The notes: generated by a model from the letters alone, not told the origin. Shown: positions 6,680 to 14,406, numbered from the stretch's first letter. The stretch is 15,826 bases of DNA from Sphingomonadales bacterium UBA658 (GCA_002299195.1 DBOA01000106.1:1-15826), one strand, 5' to 3'. Numbers and translations: made by a program.

Positions 6680-7837
6680 ATGACCGAGAGTGAAAACATC
6701 GCCGAAATCCGCCGTGCGGTGCAGGCATTATGCGTTGATTTCCCAGGCACATATTGGCGGGAAAAAGACAGCGCCCGTGCCTATCCGGGTGAATTTGTCG
6801 ATGCGCTGACCAAGGCCGGGTTCCTCGCTGCGTTGATACCAGAAGCTTATGGTGGGTCAGGGCTCACACTCTCTGACGCGGCCATTATCATGGAGGAAAT
6901 TCAAGCCTCAGGCTGCAACGGCGCTTCGGCCCATGCCCAAATGTACATCATGAACACGTTGCTGAAATATGGCAGCGAAGAACAGAAGCAGGAATATCTG
7001 CCACGTATCGCGACAGGCGAGCTGCGCCTGCAGGCCTTTGGTGTGTCCGAGCCGACCAGCGGAACGGACACGCTTTCCTTGCGGACGGTCGCTGTGCGGG
7101 ACGGCGACGAATATGTCATCAATGGCCAGAAGATATGGACCAGTCGTGCGGAGTATTCCGACCTTATGCTGTTGCTCGCGCGCACGACGCCGCGTGAAGA
7201 GGTCTCCAGCAAGACGGAGGGGCTCTCGGTTTTCCTCATTGATATGCGCAAGGTGGTCGGAAACGGCATGACCATCAAGCCGATCCGCACGATGATGAAC
7301 CACTCGACGACCGAGATATTCTTTGACGATATGCGGATTCCAGCGTCAGCCTTGGTTGGCGAGGAAGGCAAGGGTTTCCGCTACATCCTGTCGGGCATGA
7401 ATGCCGAGCGTATCCTCATTGCCGCAGAGTGCATTGGCGACGCCAAATGGTTCATTAAAAAGGCCGGCGATTATGCCAGCGAGCGCAAGGTCTTTGGCCG
7501 CGCCATTGGCCAGAACCAAGGCGTGCAGTTTCCGATCGCGCGCTGCTATGCCCAAATGTGCGCAGCGGAACTGATGGTGCATCATGCAGCGCGGGTATTT
7601 GACGCTGGAGGTAACCCGGGCGCAGAGGCGAATATGGCAAAGCTCCTTGCGTCAGAAGCCAGCTGGGCCGCCGCCGACATGTGCGTCCAAACGCATGGCG
7701 GCTTTGGCTTCGCTGAAGAATATGACGTCGAACGCAAGTTCCGCGAAGCACGCCTCTATACCGTGGCCCCGATCAGCACCAACCTGATCCTAAGTTATCT
7801 TGCCGAGCATGTTCTCGGCCTTCCCCGCAGCTATTGA
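6680..7837 (+). CDS. Acyl-CoA dehydrogenase with isovaleryl-CoA-dehydrogenase-like placement of the catalytic Glu
   Basis: This is a predicted 385-residue FAD-dependent acyl-CoA dehydrogenase starting one base after the hydratase stop. The core motifs are present: IPEAYGGSGL (53-62), FGVSEPTSGTD (120-130), NGQKIWTSRAE (148-158) and QTHGGFGFAEEYDVER. The usual C-terminal YEGTxQI is replaced by VAPISTNLI (362-370), so the standard catalytic Glu is absent. Instead MNAERILIAAE (240-250) carries Glu243 in the helix where isovaleryl-CoA and long-chain dehydrogenases place their base. That points to an active enzyme acting on branched or bulky acyl-CoAs; this is an inference from alignment by eye. 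The C-terminus LGLPRSY is typical of a large, poorly characterised bacterial ACAD group. The ORF reaches back to 6611, but the AAGGA at 6665-6669 supports 6680. Confidence 0.92.
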   Translation: MTESENIAEIRRAVQALCVDFPGTYWREKDSARAYPGEFVDALTKAGFLAALIPEAYGGSGLTLSDAAIIMEEIQASGCNGASAHAQMYIMNTLLKYGSEEQKQEYLPRIATGELRLQAFGVSEPTSGTDTLSLRTVAVRDGDEYVINGQKIWTSRAEYSDLMLLLARTTPREEVSSKTEGLSVFLIDMRKVVGNGMTIKPIRTMMNHSTTEIFFDDMRIPASALVGEEGKGFRYILSGMNAERILIAAECIGDAKWFIKKAGDYASERKVFGRAIGQNQGVQFPIARCYAQMCAAELMVHHAARVFDAGGNPGAEANMAKLLASEASWAAADMCVQTHGGFGFAEEYDVERKFREARLYTVAPISTNLILSYLAEHVLGLPRSY

Positions 7838-7903
7838 TTGACATGATTTCGGACATGAAAATCGACAACACAGCCGCCACATCAGTCGATAAAGGCCCAA
7901 TGG
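7838..7903. promoter_or_regulatory. Spacer before the last operon gene, with ATCGAC...GTCGAT inverted repeat
   Basis: This is the only sizeable gap in the operon. It contains ATCGAC (7861-7866) and GTCGAT (7885-7890), perfect 6-base arms 18 bases apart, ending immediately before the AAAGG ribosome site (7891-7895). It could fold near the ribosome site or be chance. I see no promoter consensus or terminator. Confidence 0.25.
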
Positions 7904-9070
7904 ATGAATTTTGAACTCGCTGAAGAACATCGGATGTTAAAGGATCTGGTCCGCAAATTTGTGGACTCCCAACTGGTGCCGCTGGAAGGTGAGGTTCTGG
8001 CGCGCGATACTGCAGGTAAAGGCAGCTATCTGACCAAGGATGAACAGGCCAAGGTTGACGCCGTCTCGAAAGATCTGGGCCTGTGGGGGCTGGATGCGCC
8101 TGAAGAAGTCGGCGGCATGAATTTGCCCATGGTGGCGATGGTTGGGGTCGGTGAGGAATTGGGTCGGACTGCGACGCCATATACCCTGCCGCCAGACTCT
8201 CCGAATTTGCGTATGATGATGGCGGCTGCGGACGAAAAGCAGCGCGAGCATTATCTTGCGCCTTATGTGCGCGGTGAAACCATTTCTGCCATTGGCATTT
8301 CGGAGCCTGGCGCTGGCGCTGATCCGCAATTGATGAAAACCACCGCCGTCCAAGATGGCGACGACTGGATCATTAACGGCCGCAAAATCTGGATTACCAA
8401 AGCGGATGAAGCCGATTTTACGATCTTGATGGCCGTAACCGACAAGAATGCCAATGGACGCAATGGCATGTCGGCATTTTTGGTGGACCGCGATACGCCC
8501 GGGTTCAACGTGTTACGCAAAATTCCGATGATTGACGGCACCGCGACCTATGAAATCGCGCTGGACGATTGCCGTGTTCCGGGCTGGAAATTGCTCGGGA
8601 CGCGCGGGCAGGGGTTTTTGCCCATGCAGGTGCGGCTTGGCACGCGGCGTATTGAAATGGCGTCCTGGTCGATCGGCATGGCGCAGCGCGCATTGGACAT
8701 GATGATTGAATATGCGCCACAGCGCGTCACATTTGGGAAGCCTTTGTCTTCGCGTCAGACGGTTCAAAATTGGATAGCCGATGCCGCCACGCGCATTCAT
8801 GCCATGCGTTTGATGACCTATGACTGTGCGTGGAAAATCGACGAAGGGCGCGACACGCGGCAGGAAATTTCGATGATCAAATCCTATTGTACCGAAGCGG
8901 CATATGACATCGTCGACCATGCGATGCAGATGTTCGGTGGCATGGGCATGACACGCGAAATGCCGTTATATTTGCTTTCCAACAAGCTGCGCACGATGCG
9001 TATTTATGATGGACCAAGCGAGATCCACAATTGGGTGGTCGCCCGCGATTTGCTTGGAACGCGTGAATGA
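7904..9070 (+). CDS. Acyl-CoA dehydrogenase, ACAD10/11-like type (last gene of operon)
   Basis: This is a predicted 388-residue FAD-dependent acyl-CoA dehydrogenase. The start ATG follows AAAGG by 8 bases, and the N-terminus MNFELAEEHRMLKDLVRKFV is the standard first helix. Motifs are GISEPGAGAD (131-140), NGRKIWITKADEADF (158-172), QRVTFGKPLSSRQTVQ and MFGGMGMTREMPL. At the catalytic position the usual YEG is YDG (Asp369 in RIYDGPSEIH), as I recall for the ACAD10/ACAD11-related group, so the base would be Asp. Residues 35-55 include an acidic, Lys-rich loop (DTAGKGSYLTKDEQAK) seen in that group. The gene follows the preceding dehydrogenase on the same strand after 66 bases and probably shares its transcript. 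The substrate is unknown. Confidence 0.92.
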   Translation: MNFELAEEHRMLKDLVRKFVDSQLVPLEGEVLARDTAGKGSYLTKDEQAKVDAVSKDLGLWGLDAPEEVGGMNLPMVAMVGVGEELGRTATPYTLPPDSPNLRMMMAAADEKQREHYLAPYVRGETISAIGISEPGAGADPQLMKTTAVQDGDDWIINGRKIWITKADEADFTILMAVTDKNANGRNGMSAFLVDRDTPGFNVLRKIPMIDGTATYEIALDDCRVPGWKLLGTRGQGFLPMQVRLGTRRIEMASWSIGMAQRALDMMIEYAPQRVTFGKPLSSRQTVQNWIADAATRIHAMRLMTYDCAWKIDEGRDTRQEISMIKSYCTEAAYDIVDHAMQMFGGMGMTREMPLYLLSNKLRTMRIYDGPSEIHNWVVARDLLGTRE

Positions 9071-9173
9071 CCGAGGTGCCCGCGAACAGGCAACGCAGCG
9101 TCGCCCGGTGATTGCTGGAAATTGAAAGATGCCGCGGCTTGCAACGGTATCGACATTTAAGTGTTTGGAAAAG
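9071..9173. other. Convergent gap between the operon end and tRNA-Thr
   Basis: There is no gene in these 103 bases. I looked for a bidirectional terminator and found only a short GCCGCGGC palindrome near 9131-9138 without a T-run. Transcription may end by a Rho-dependent route, but that is a guess. Confidence 0.4.
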
Positions 9174-9249
<76 letters not shown>

Positions 9250-9267
9250 ACTGTGGCGCCCATTGCC

Positions 9268-10116
9268 TCAAATGATCCCAAAGGTCCAGCCCTCAGTTGC
9301 AGCTATTTCGCAATTTAATGCTGTTGGCGTCCAAAATTGTGGATTTGACGCGGATTTGCGCAGCCATGCGGCGGTAAGCAAGGCATCTGTCGCATGGTCT
9401 GTGTAGCGTTCGAGCGGTGTGTGGGGCAGAGAATCCAACGCACTGAGAGCGTCGTCCAGCCCGCTTGCGTCGCGAATCTTGCTGCGGCCTTTGGCGACGC
9501 CTGCGGCGCGTGCGGCGATTGTTGTATATATCTCGACCACCACAGGCCCGCGTTCGGGCAACGGGTCAAACGGCCATATGGCGACATGGTCGCGGACATG
9601 GTTGAGAAAGCGCATGCCCGCAAAGCTTGCTTTGGCGACTTGTGACGCGCCGATCGCGTCGAAGACGGTCGAGATTTTTCCGCTGCTGTGCTTGTTCAAC
9701 AACTCGCATTGCCGCCAATGCAAGAATGTCGATTTTACGCCATCGGCAGCGCCGAAGTAAAAATGGCGGCGATGGTGCTTTTCCAAGAATGAGGCTGCCC
9801 CTAAATCTGGATCGTCGCAAATGTCGTCAACATAGGCCCAAAAAGGCTTCGCAGTTTTAGGCAATGCATCGCCCGGTAAATAGGCACCGCGCGCAATCAT
9901 GGGCGGTGCGAAGCTGAAGTCGAAGCCAATCAGCAAATCATCATCTTGCGCCAGCAGCCAATCGGCAACCGCCTGACGCGACCAAATGCCGGAAGGCGCA
10001 GGAACAAGGCGCGGGGCTTCATTGCCGGCTTCGCAGACGGCAAGGGCGATGCCGGGATGGCGGCTGCCCTTTGCCCCGGACCAATCGGCACAGGCAAAAC
10101 GCGTAAAGGGTCGCAT
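9268..10116 (-). CDS. Conserved protein of unknown function, DUF429/RNase H-like fold predicted
   Basis: I do not recognise a characterised protein. The 282 residues have the layout of the DUF429 predicted-nuclease group: a first strand with an acidic residue (Asp11 in FACADWSG), a second strand (LIGFDFSFA, Asp66), a later strand with a Glu (VVVEIYTTIAARAAG, Glu195) and a C-terminal helix with two aspartates (YTDHATDALLTAAWLR, Asp240 and Asp244). Such spacing fits an RNase H-like active site binding a divalent metal; this is inference from motif order. No signal peptide or membrane segment is visible. The start lies 25 bases after the rarA stop with a weak ribosome site, so it may be co-transcribed with rarA. 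That position hints at a nucleic-acid role but proves nothing. Confidence 0.8.
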   Translation of the reverse strand: MRPFTRFACADWSGAKGSRHPGIALAVCEAGNEAPRLVPAPSGIWSRQAVADWLLAQDDDLLIGFDFSFAPPMIARGAYLPGDALPKTAKPFWAYVDDICDDPDLGAASFLEKHHRRHFYFGAADGVKSTFLHWRQCELLNKHSSGKISTVFDAIGASQVAKASFAGMRFLNHVRDHVAIWPFDPLPERGPVVVEIYTTIAARAAGVAKGRSKIRDASGLDDALSALDSLPHTPLERYTDHATDALLTAAWLRKSASNPQFWTPTALNCEIAATEGWTFGII

Positions 10117-10141
10117 CAGGCGTTTGGGCAGTGGGTTGCGG

Positions 10142-11467
10142 TCATGCCGCGTCGGGATCGGTTTTGCGGGCGCGCAGACGGTCCCAATATTGCAGCCGTT
10201 CTATGATCTTGCGTTCAAAGCCACGTTCAACGGGTTGATATAGCTGGATCGGCGGAACTTGGTCCGGCCAGTAATTGGCGCCGGAAAATCCGTCCGCGCT
10301 GTCATGGTCATACGCATATCCCGCGCCATAGCCGATGTCTTTCATCAGCTTGGTTGGCGCGTTCAATATGTTCGCGGGCGGCATTAACGACCCAGTGTCG
10401 TGTGCCAGCTTCCACGCGGATTTTTGCGCTTTATACGCAGCGTTCGATTTTGGCGCGGTCGCAAGATAGAGACAAGCCTGAACAATGGCGACTTCCCCTT
10501 CGGGACTGCCCAGAAATTCATAGGCGTCCTTTGCGGCAAGACATTGGACAAGCGCTTGCGGGTCGGCGAGGCCGATATCCTCGCTGGCGAAACGGACGAG
10601 GCGGCGCAGGACATATAATGGCTCTTCGCCCGCCACCAACATCCGCGCCATCCAATAGAGCGCGGCTTGTGGATCAGAACCGCGCAAGCTTTTGTGCAGC
10701 GCGGATATCAGGTTGTAATGCCCTTCGCGATCCTTGTCATAGACGGGCATCCGCCGCTGCAGCAGCGCCGCCATCGCAGCCGGATCGAGCGGGTTTTCGA
10801 TTCTGATGGAAAACAGCGTCTCGGCTTGATTGAGCAGGAAGCGACCATCGCCGTCCGCGCTCGATATCAACGCGGATTTGGCATCGGCCGTGACGGGCAG
10901 GGGGCGCTCCATGATATCTTCCGCGCGCGCGAGCAATGTTGCCAATGCGGCGTCATCAAGGCGGTGAAGCACCATGACCTGCGAACGCGACAGCAAAGCG
11001 GCGTTTAGTTCGAACGACGGATTTTCGGTTGTAGCGCCAACGAGGGTGACCAAGCCGCTTTCGACAAAGGGCAAAAATCCGTCTTGCTGCGCGCGGTTGA
11101 AACGGTGGATTTCGTCCACGAACAATAAGGTTTGCTTGCCGGTTCGTGCCATCGTCTCGGCTTCGGCAAACGCCTTTTTGAGGTCCGCAACGCCGGAGAA
11201 GACGGCGGAGATCGGCTTATAATGCATGTTGACGGCATCCGCCAGCAAACGAGCAATGCTCGTCTTGCCAGTGCCTGGCGGGCCCCAGAGGATCATGGAC
11301 GACAATTTGCCCGCGGCCACCATCCGGCCAATCGCGCCCTCTGGTCCTGTCAGATGCTCCTGACCAATGACCTCACTCAACTGCGCAGGACGAAGCTTAT
11401 CTGCCAGTGGCGCTGTTTTTGGCAGCGTCTCTGTTTGTGCGGGTTCGTCGTGAAAAAGGTCGCTCAT
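10142..11467 (-). CDS. rarA: Replication-associated recombination protein A (RarA/MgsA AAA+ ATPase)
   Basis: This is a 441-residue AAA+ ATPase related to clamp-loader subunits and Werner-interacting protein 1. RarA acts at stalled or gapped replication forks. It shows an N-terminal PLADKLRPAQLSEVIGQEHL box, Walker A GPPGTGKTS (62-70), Walker B TLLFVDEIHRF (113-123, Asp118/Glu119), sensor-1 region GATTENPSFELN (144-155) and an arginine-finger candidate Arg161 in LLSRSQ. The C-terminal part has the RarA-specific tetramerisation region, with RGSDPQAALYWMARML, RRLVRFASEDIGLADP and a PNP-like NAPTKLMKDIGYG motif. Length matches the family (about 430-450). It sits 48 bases after the glycosyltransferase on the same strand. 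Confidence 0.97.
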   Translation of the reverse strand: MSDLFHDEPAQTETLPKTAPLADKLRPAQLSEVIGQEHLTGPEGAIGRMVAAGKLSSMILWGPPGTGKTSIARLLADAVNMHYKPISAVFSGVADLKKAFAEAETMARTGKQTLLFVDEIHRFNRAQQDGFLPFVESGLVTLVGATTENPSFELNAALLSRSQVMVLHRLDDAALATLLARAEDIMERPLPVTADAKSALISSADGDGRFLLNQAETLFSIRIENPLDPAAMAALLQRRMPVYDKDREGHYNLISALHKSLRGSDPQAALYWMARMLVAGEEPLYVLRRLVRFASEDIGLADPQALVQCLAAKDAYEFLGSPEGEVAIVQACLYLATAPKSNAAYKAQKSAWKLAHDTGSLMPPANILNAPTKLMKDIGYGAGYAYDHDSADGFSGANYWPDQVPPIQLYQPVERGFERKIIERLQYWDRLRARKTDPDAA

Positions 11468-11515
11468 GCGTATTGGGATCCGGTACCGAGCAGCCTGCCT
11501 AACACATGCATCCCG

Positions 11516-12682
11516 TCAGCGCGCAGCAATATCACGCGCGGCACGTTGACGGATGAGGCGCAGGTATGTGTCTGCAACGGTCTGGTTGATGGCATCCCAG
11601 CTGTAGTCGAGCGATCTGCGCTCGCCTATATTGCCATGTTCGGCACGCAGATCGCTATTTACGCAATAGGCCTGCAGTGCGTCAGCAAACTGGTTGATTG
11701 CGCCCGGCGTTATAAGGCGTCCCGACACTTTGTCTTCGACTAAGCTTTGGCTGCCGGTTGCTTTCGCGGCGACGACGGGCAGTCCGCAGGCCATTGATTC
11801 AAGCGTTACGTTGCCAAATGCTTCGGTGACCGATGGGTTGAAAAACATATCCATGCTCGCGACGGCCTGTCCGAGATCCGCCCCGACCTGAAAGCCTGCA
11901 AATTTGGCATCTGGTATCCGCGATTCAAACCATGCACGTGCGGGGCCGTCTCCTATCACCAAAACCTGATGCGGGACGTTACGTCGTTTGAGTTGGTCAA
12001 TGGTGTCCGAAAAGACATCCAGACCCTTTTCCATAACCAGACGGCCCAGAAACCCGATGACAGGGGTGTCGTCCGATATGCCAAGTCCGCGTCGCCATTC
12101 CATGTCGCGGCGACCTGGATTGAATATCTCCCTGTCGACACCACGCGACCAGATGTCGATATCGTAGTTCATCCGCTGTTCGCGCAAGACCTGAGCGAAG
12201 CTTTCCGATGGCGCCACCAACGCGTCGCATTTTCGATACAGGCGGCGGATCCATGCTTCCACGACCGGTTCGATGAAGGACATGTTATAGTAGCGGAAAT
12301 AGGTTTCGAAACGGGTGTGCACCGAACATAGAACAGGCAGGTTCTGCTTTTTTGCCCATTTGACGGCCTTGCGTGAAACCCGGTCAGGGCTGGCGATGTG
12401 GACAATATTTGGATTGAACGCCTCAAGATCGCGTCGAACGCTTCGCGATAACGACAATGGTATGCGATATTCGGGACGAAAGGGAATGGCCATGGAAGGC
12501 ACGGACACCAGATCGCCCGTTGCTTCAAATGCGGGATTTTCCAAGGTAGGTGAATAAACACGCACCGACGCGCCTTGGCTTAAAAGATATCCCACCAGCC
12601 GGTTGAGCGCCTGATTGGCGCCATCGCGTACATAATTATAATTGCCGCTGAAAAGCGCAATGCGAAGGTCGCTGGTGTGCAT
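11516..12682 (-). CDS. Glycosyltransferase, GT4 family (GT-B fold)
   Basis: This retaining glycosyltransferase of 388 residues probably transfers a sugar from a nucleotide donor at the inner membrane. The N-terminal acceptor domain has FSGNYNYVRDGANQALNRLV (11-30, the glycine-rich acceptor loop) and CSVHTRFETYFRYY (119-132), a pattern shared by MgtA/PimB and SqdX/SQD2-like enzymes. The donor domain shows FLGRLVMEKG (211-220) and the E-x7-E motif with Glu287 and Glu295 in TEAFGNVTLESMACGLPVV. The open frame reaches 12904, but those extra 74 residues are low-quality sequence antisense to the MOSC gene; the ATG at 12682 has GGAG only 2 bases away and the family N-terminus begins there. A role in glycolipid synthesis is plausible, but the sugar and acceptor cannot be read from sequence. 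Confidence 0.9.
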   Translation of the reverse strand: MHTSDLRIALFSGNYNYVRDGANQALNRLVGYLLSQGASVRVYSPTLENPAFEATGDLVSVPSMAIPFRPEYRIPLSLSRSVRRDLEAFNPNIVHIASPDRVSRKAVKWAKKQNLPVLCSVHTRFETYFRYYNMSFIEPVVEAWIRRLYRKCDALVAPSESFAQVLREQRMNYDIDIWSRGVDREIFNPGRRDMEWRRGLGISDDTPVIGFLGRLVMEKGLDVFSDTIDQLKRRNVPHQVLVIGDGPARAWFESRIPDAKFAGFQVGADLGQAVASMDMFFNPSVTEAFGNVTLESMACGLPVVAAKATGSQSLVEDKVSGRLITPGAINQFADALQAYCVNSDLRAEHGNIGERRSLDYSWDAINQTVADTYLRLIRQRAARDIAAR

Positions 12683-12753
12683 TTCTCCGCTTTTATCTGC
12701 GGTAAAGCAAAATGCCAATGGGAATGCTGCATTTCGTGGGATATGTTGTCGCG

Positions 12754-13428
12754 ATGATTTTAACCCAAGTTGATACGCTGCTGATTGGCGGCCCCAAACC
12801 CTTCCGCGCTGATGGAACGATGAGCGCCATGGCTCGTGCGCCTGTGGACCGGCCCGTGATGCTAGGCAAGCTAGGCTTTGACAGCGATCAGGTGGCTGAC
12901 CCAACGGTGCATGGCGGCGTTGATAAGGCGGTGCATTTTTATCCTGCTGAACATTATCCCAAATGGATCGCCCATTTTGCAGCGGAAGGTTTTACGAATC
13001 CCAAACTCGATTACGCCGGCGCCTTCGGCGAAAATATCAGCGCATCAGGGCTGACCGAGGACAAGCTGCGCATCGGTGACAAGTTTCGGATCGGGAAGGC
13101 CTTGGTTGAGGTTACACAGGGGCGTCAGCCATGTTGGAAGCTGGACCATCATTTCGGCGTGCATGGCCTGTCCGGGGTGGTCATTAGCTCAGGCCGCTGT
13201 GGTGGCTATTTCCGCGTGATTGAGGAAGGCGAAGTCGCACCGGGTGACCGCATAGAGCAGGTTGAGCAGGCGGGACATGATTGGACCGTCGCCCGCACAT
13301 TTAAACTCCTCATCGGCGGCGGGCATAAGGCGGCGGATGCGCTGGCAGAATTGCAGGCGCTCACGCAGCTGGAATCATTGGCCGAATCCTGGCGCATACG
13401 CGCCGCGAAGCTCGCAACGCAGCCTTAA
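12754..13428 (+). CDS. yiiM: MOSC-domain protein, YiiM-like
   Basis: This is a protein of about 224 residues with an MOSC domain, related to the C-terminal sulfur-carrier domain of Moco sulfurases. E. coli YiiM protects against N-hydroxylated base analogues such as 6-N-hydroxylaminopurine and works with the molybdenum cofactor. Matching segments are DPTVHGGVDKAVHFYPAEHYPKW, AFGENISASGLTEDKLRIGD and TQGRQPCWKLDHHFG, whose Cys is the conserved MOSC cysteine. The C-terminal tail (about residues 190-224) resembles the YiiM 3-alpha domain. The start is uncertain: an open frame begins at 12712 with several ATGs, and I favour 12754 because the protein then begins just before TQVDTLLIGG. It is divergent from the glycosyltransferase and converges on the corC-like gene with only 7 bases between stops. 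Confidence 0.85.
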   Translation: MILTQVDTLLIGGPKPFRADGTMSAMARAPVDRPVMLGKLGFDSDQVADPTVHGGVDKAVHFYPAEHYPKWIAHFAAEGFTNPKLDYAGAFGENISASGLTEDKLRIGDKFRIGKALVEVTQGRQPCWKLDHHFGVHGLSGVVISSGRCGGYFRVIEEGEVAPGDRIEQVEQAGHDWTVARTFKLLIGGGHKAADALAELQALTQLESLAESWRIRAAKLATQP

Positions 13429-13435
13429 CGGCGAA

Positions 13436-14374
13436 TTATTCGTCTGTTTCTTCCGGTTCGGGCGATGGCGCGAATAACCGGATACGCGTGACCCGTTTTT
13501 CGTCCGCTTCCAATATTTCGAGTTTCCACCCGCTGGCTTCGTGCGTCAGCATTTGGCCGACATCGGGAACTTGCCCGGCAATAACAAATGCGAGTCCGCC
13601 CAGCGTGTCGACATCTTCTTCAACTTCGGAAAGCTTGCGGTCAATGGCCTCAGCGAGATCGTCAAGCTCAGCGCGCGCATCGGCCTCCCACATGACGGGG
13701 CTTAATTGCGCGAACATTGCTTCGGGTTCTTCGTCATGCTCATCTTCGATTTCACCGACGATTTCCTCAACAAGGTCTTCAATCGTCACTAGACCTTCGG
13801 TACCGGAATATTCGTCGAGAACGATGGCCAAGTGCGTGCGCGTCCGGCGCATTTCGTCGAGTAACGCCAATACGCTCATATTCTGTGGCACAAACCGGGG
13901 CTGACGGATGAATGCTTCCAAGCTTTCCGGAGGCTGCTCGCCAGATGCAAGAACGGCGAACACATCCTTGATATGGATCATGCCGATGATGCTATCCAAC
14001 GTATCGCGATAGACGGGCAGGCGGCTGTGCCCATGTTCGGCAAAGGCCGCGATGCAATCAGCAAAGCCAGCGCTTTCGTCAATGGCGACAATGTCGCTGC
14101 GCGGTACCATGACGTCGTCAACGCGGTGCTCGCTAAAATGCAAAAGATTGCGCAGCATGGTGCGCTCAACCGCGGTCAGGTCGCCGCCATTGTCCGATTG
14201 GCCGGCATCGTCGCTGTCTTCTTCGTGTTCAGCAATTGCTTCTTCAAGCTGCTCACGCAAAGTTGGCTCGTGATCGCGGCCAAAAAACATCGTTTTCAGC
14301 CGCTGCCATATTCGTCCGTCGTTATCGTCGTCGGTTGCGGTTCTTGAACCGCTAAAACTGTCACCATCGGGCAT
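13436..14374 (-). CDS. ybeX: CorC/YbeX-type protein with paired CBS domains and CorC/HlyC C-terminal domain
   Basis: This is a 312-residue cytoplasmic protein without membrane helices. Residues 1-65 are acidic and probably flexible. Two CBS domains follow: about 84-140 (VDDVMVPRSDIVAID through GMIHIKDVFAVL) and about 155-212 (FVPQNMSVLALLDEM through GLVTIEDLVEEIVGEI). Residues 225-305 form the CorC_HlyC domain (LGGLAFVIAGQVPDVG). The family has been linked to magnesium/cobalt efflux and, as YbeX, to ribosome metabolism; CBS domains bind adenosyl nucleotides. The transporter-type membrane domain (DUF21) is absent, as in E. coli YbeX. It lies 32 bases after ybeY in the conserved phoH-ybeY-ybeX order. 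No strong ribosome site is visible at the ATG. Confidence 0.93.
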   Translation of the reverse strand: MPDGDSFSGSRTATDDDNDGRIWQRLKTMFFGRDHEPTLREQLEEAIAEHEEDSDDAGQSDNGGDLTAVERTMLRNLLHFSEHRVDDVMVPRSDIVAIDESAGFADCIAAFAEHGHSRLPVYRDTLDSIIGMIHIKDVFAVLASGEQPPESLEAFIRQPRFVPQNMSVLALLDEMRRTRTHLAIVLDEYSGTEGLVTIEDLVEEIVGEIEDEHDEEPEAMFAQLSPVMWEADARAELDDLAEAIDRKLSEVEEDVDTLGGLAFVIAGQVPDVGQMLTHEASGWKLEILEADEKRVTRIRLFAPSPEPEETDE

Positions 14375-14406
14375 AATGGAAGCGTATTGGCCTCTTTTTG
14401 GTTGAA

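Noticed and set aside
7802..7819. Possible terminator hairpin at the end of the third dehydrogenase
   Set aside because: It lies within coding sequence and is not followed by a T-run, so it does not look like an intrinsic terminator.
7843..7914. 23-codon reading frame overlapping the start of the last dehydrogenase
   Set aside because: It has no ribosome binding site and no recognisable features; the length is easily reached by chance.
11477..11491. Adjacent GGATCC and GGTACC sites resembling a cloning polylinker between rarA and the glycosyltransferase
   Set aside because: Only two six-base sites are adjacent, the flanks are ordinary intergenic sequence and both neighbouring genes are intact; chance is sufficient.
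12683..12904. Extra 74 N-terminal residues possible for the glycosyltransferase
   Set aside because: They are antisense to the start of the MOSC gene, look unlike protein sequence and precede the normal GT4 N-terminus.
13488..13904. Plus-strand open reading frames rich in Ser opposite the CBS-domain gene
   Set aside because: They are shadows of the acidic minus-strand protein, whose CBS and CorC domains are clear.
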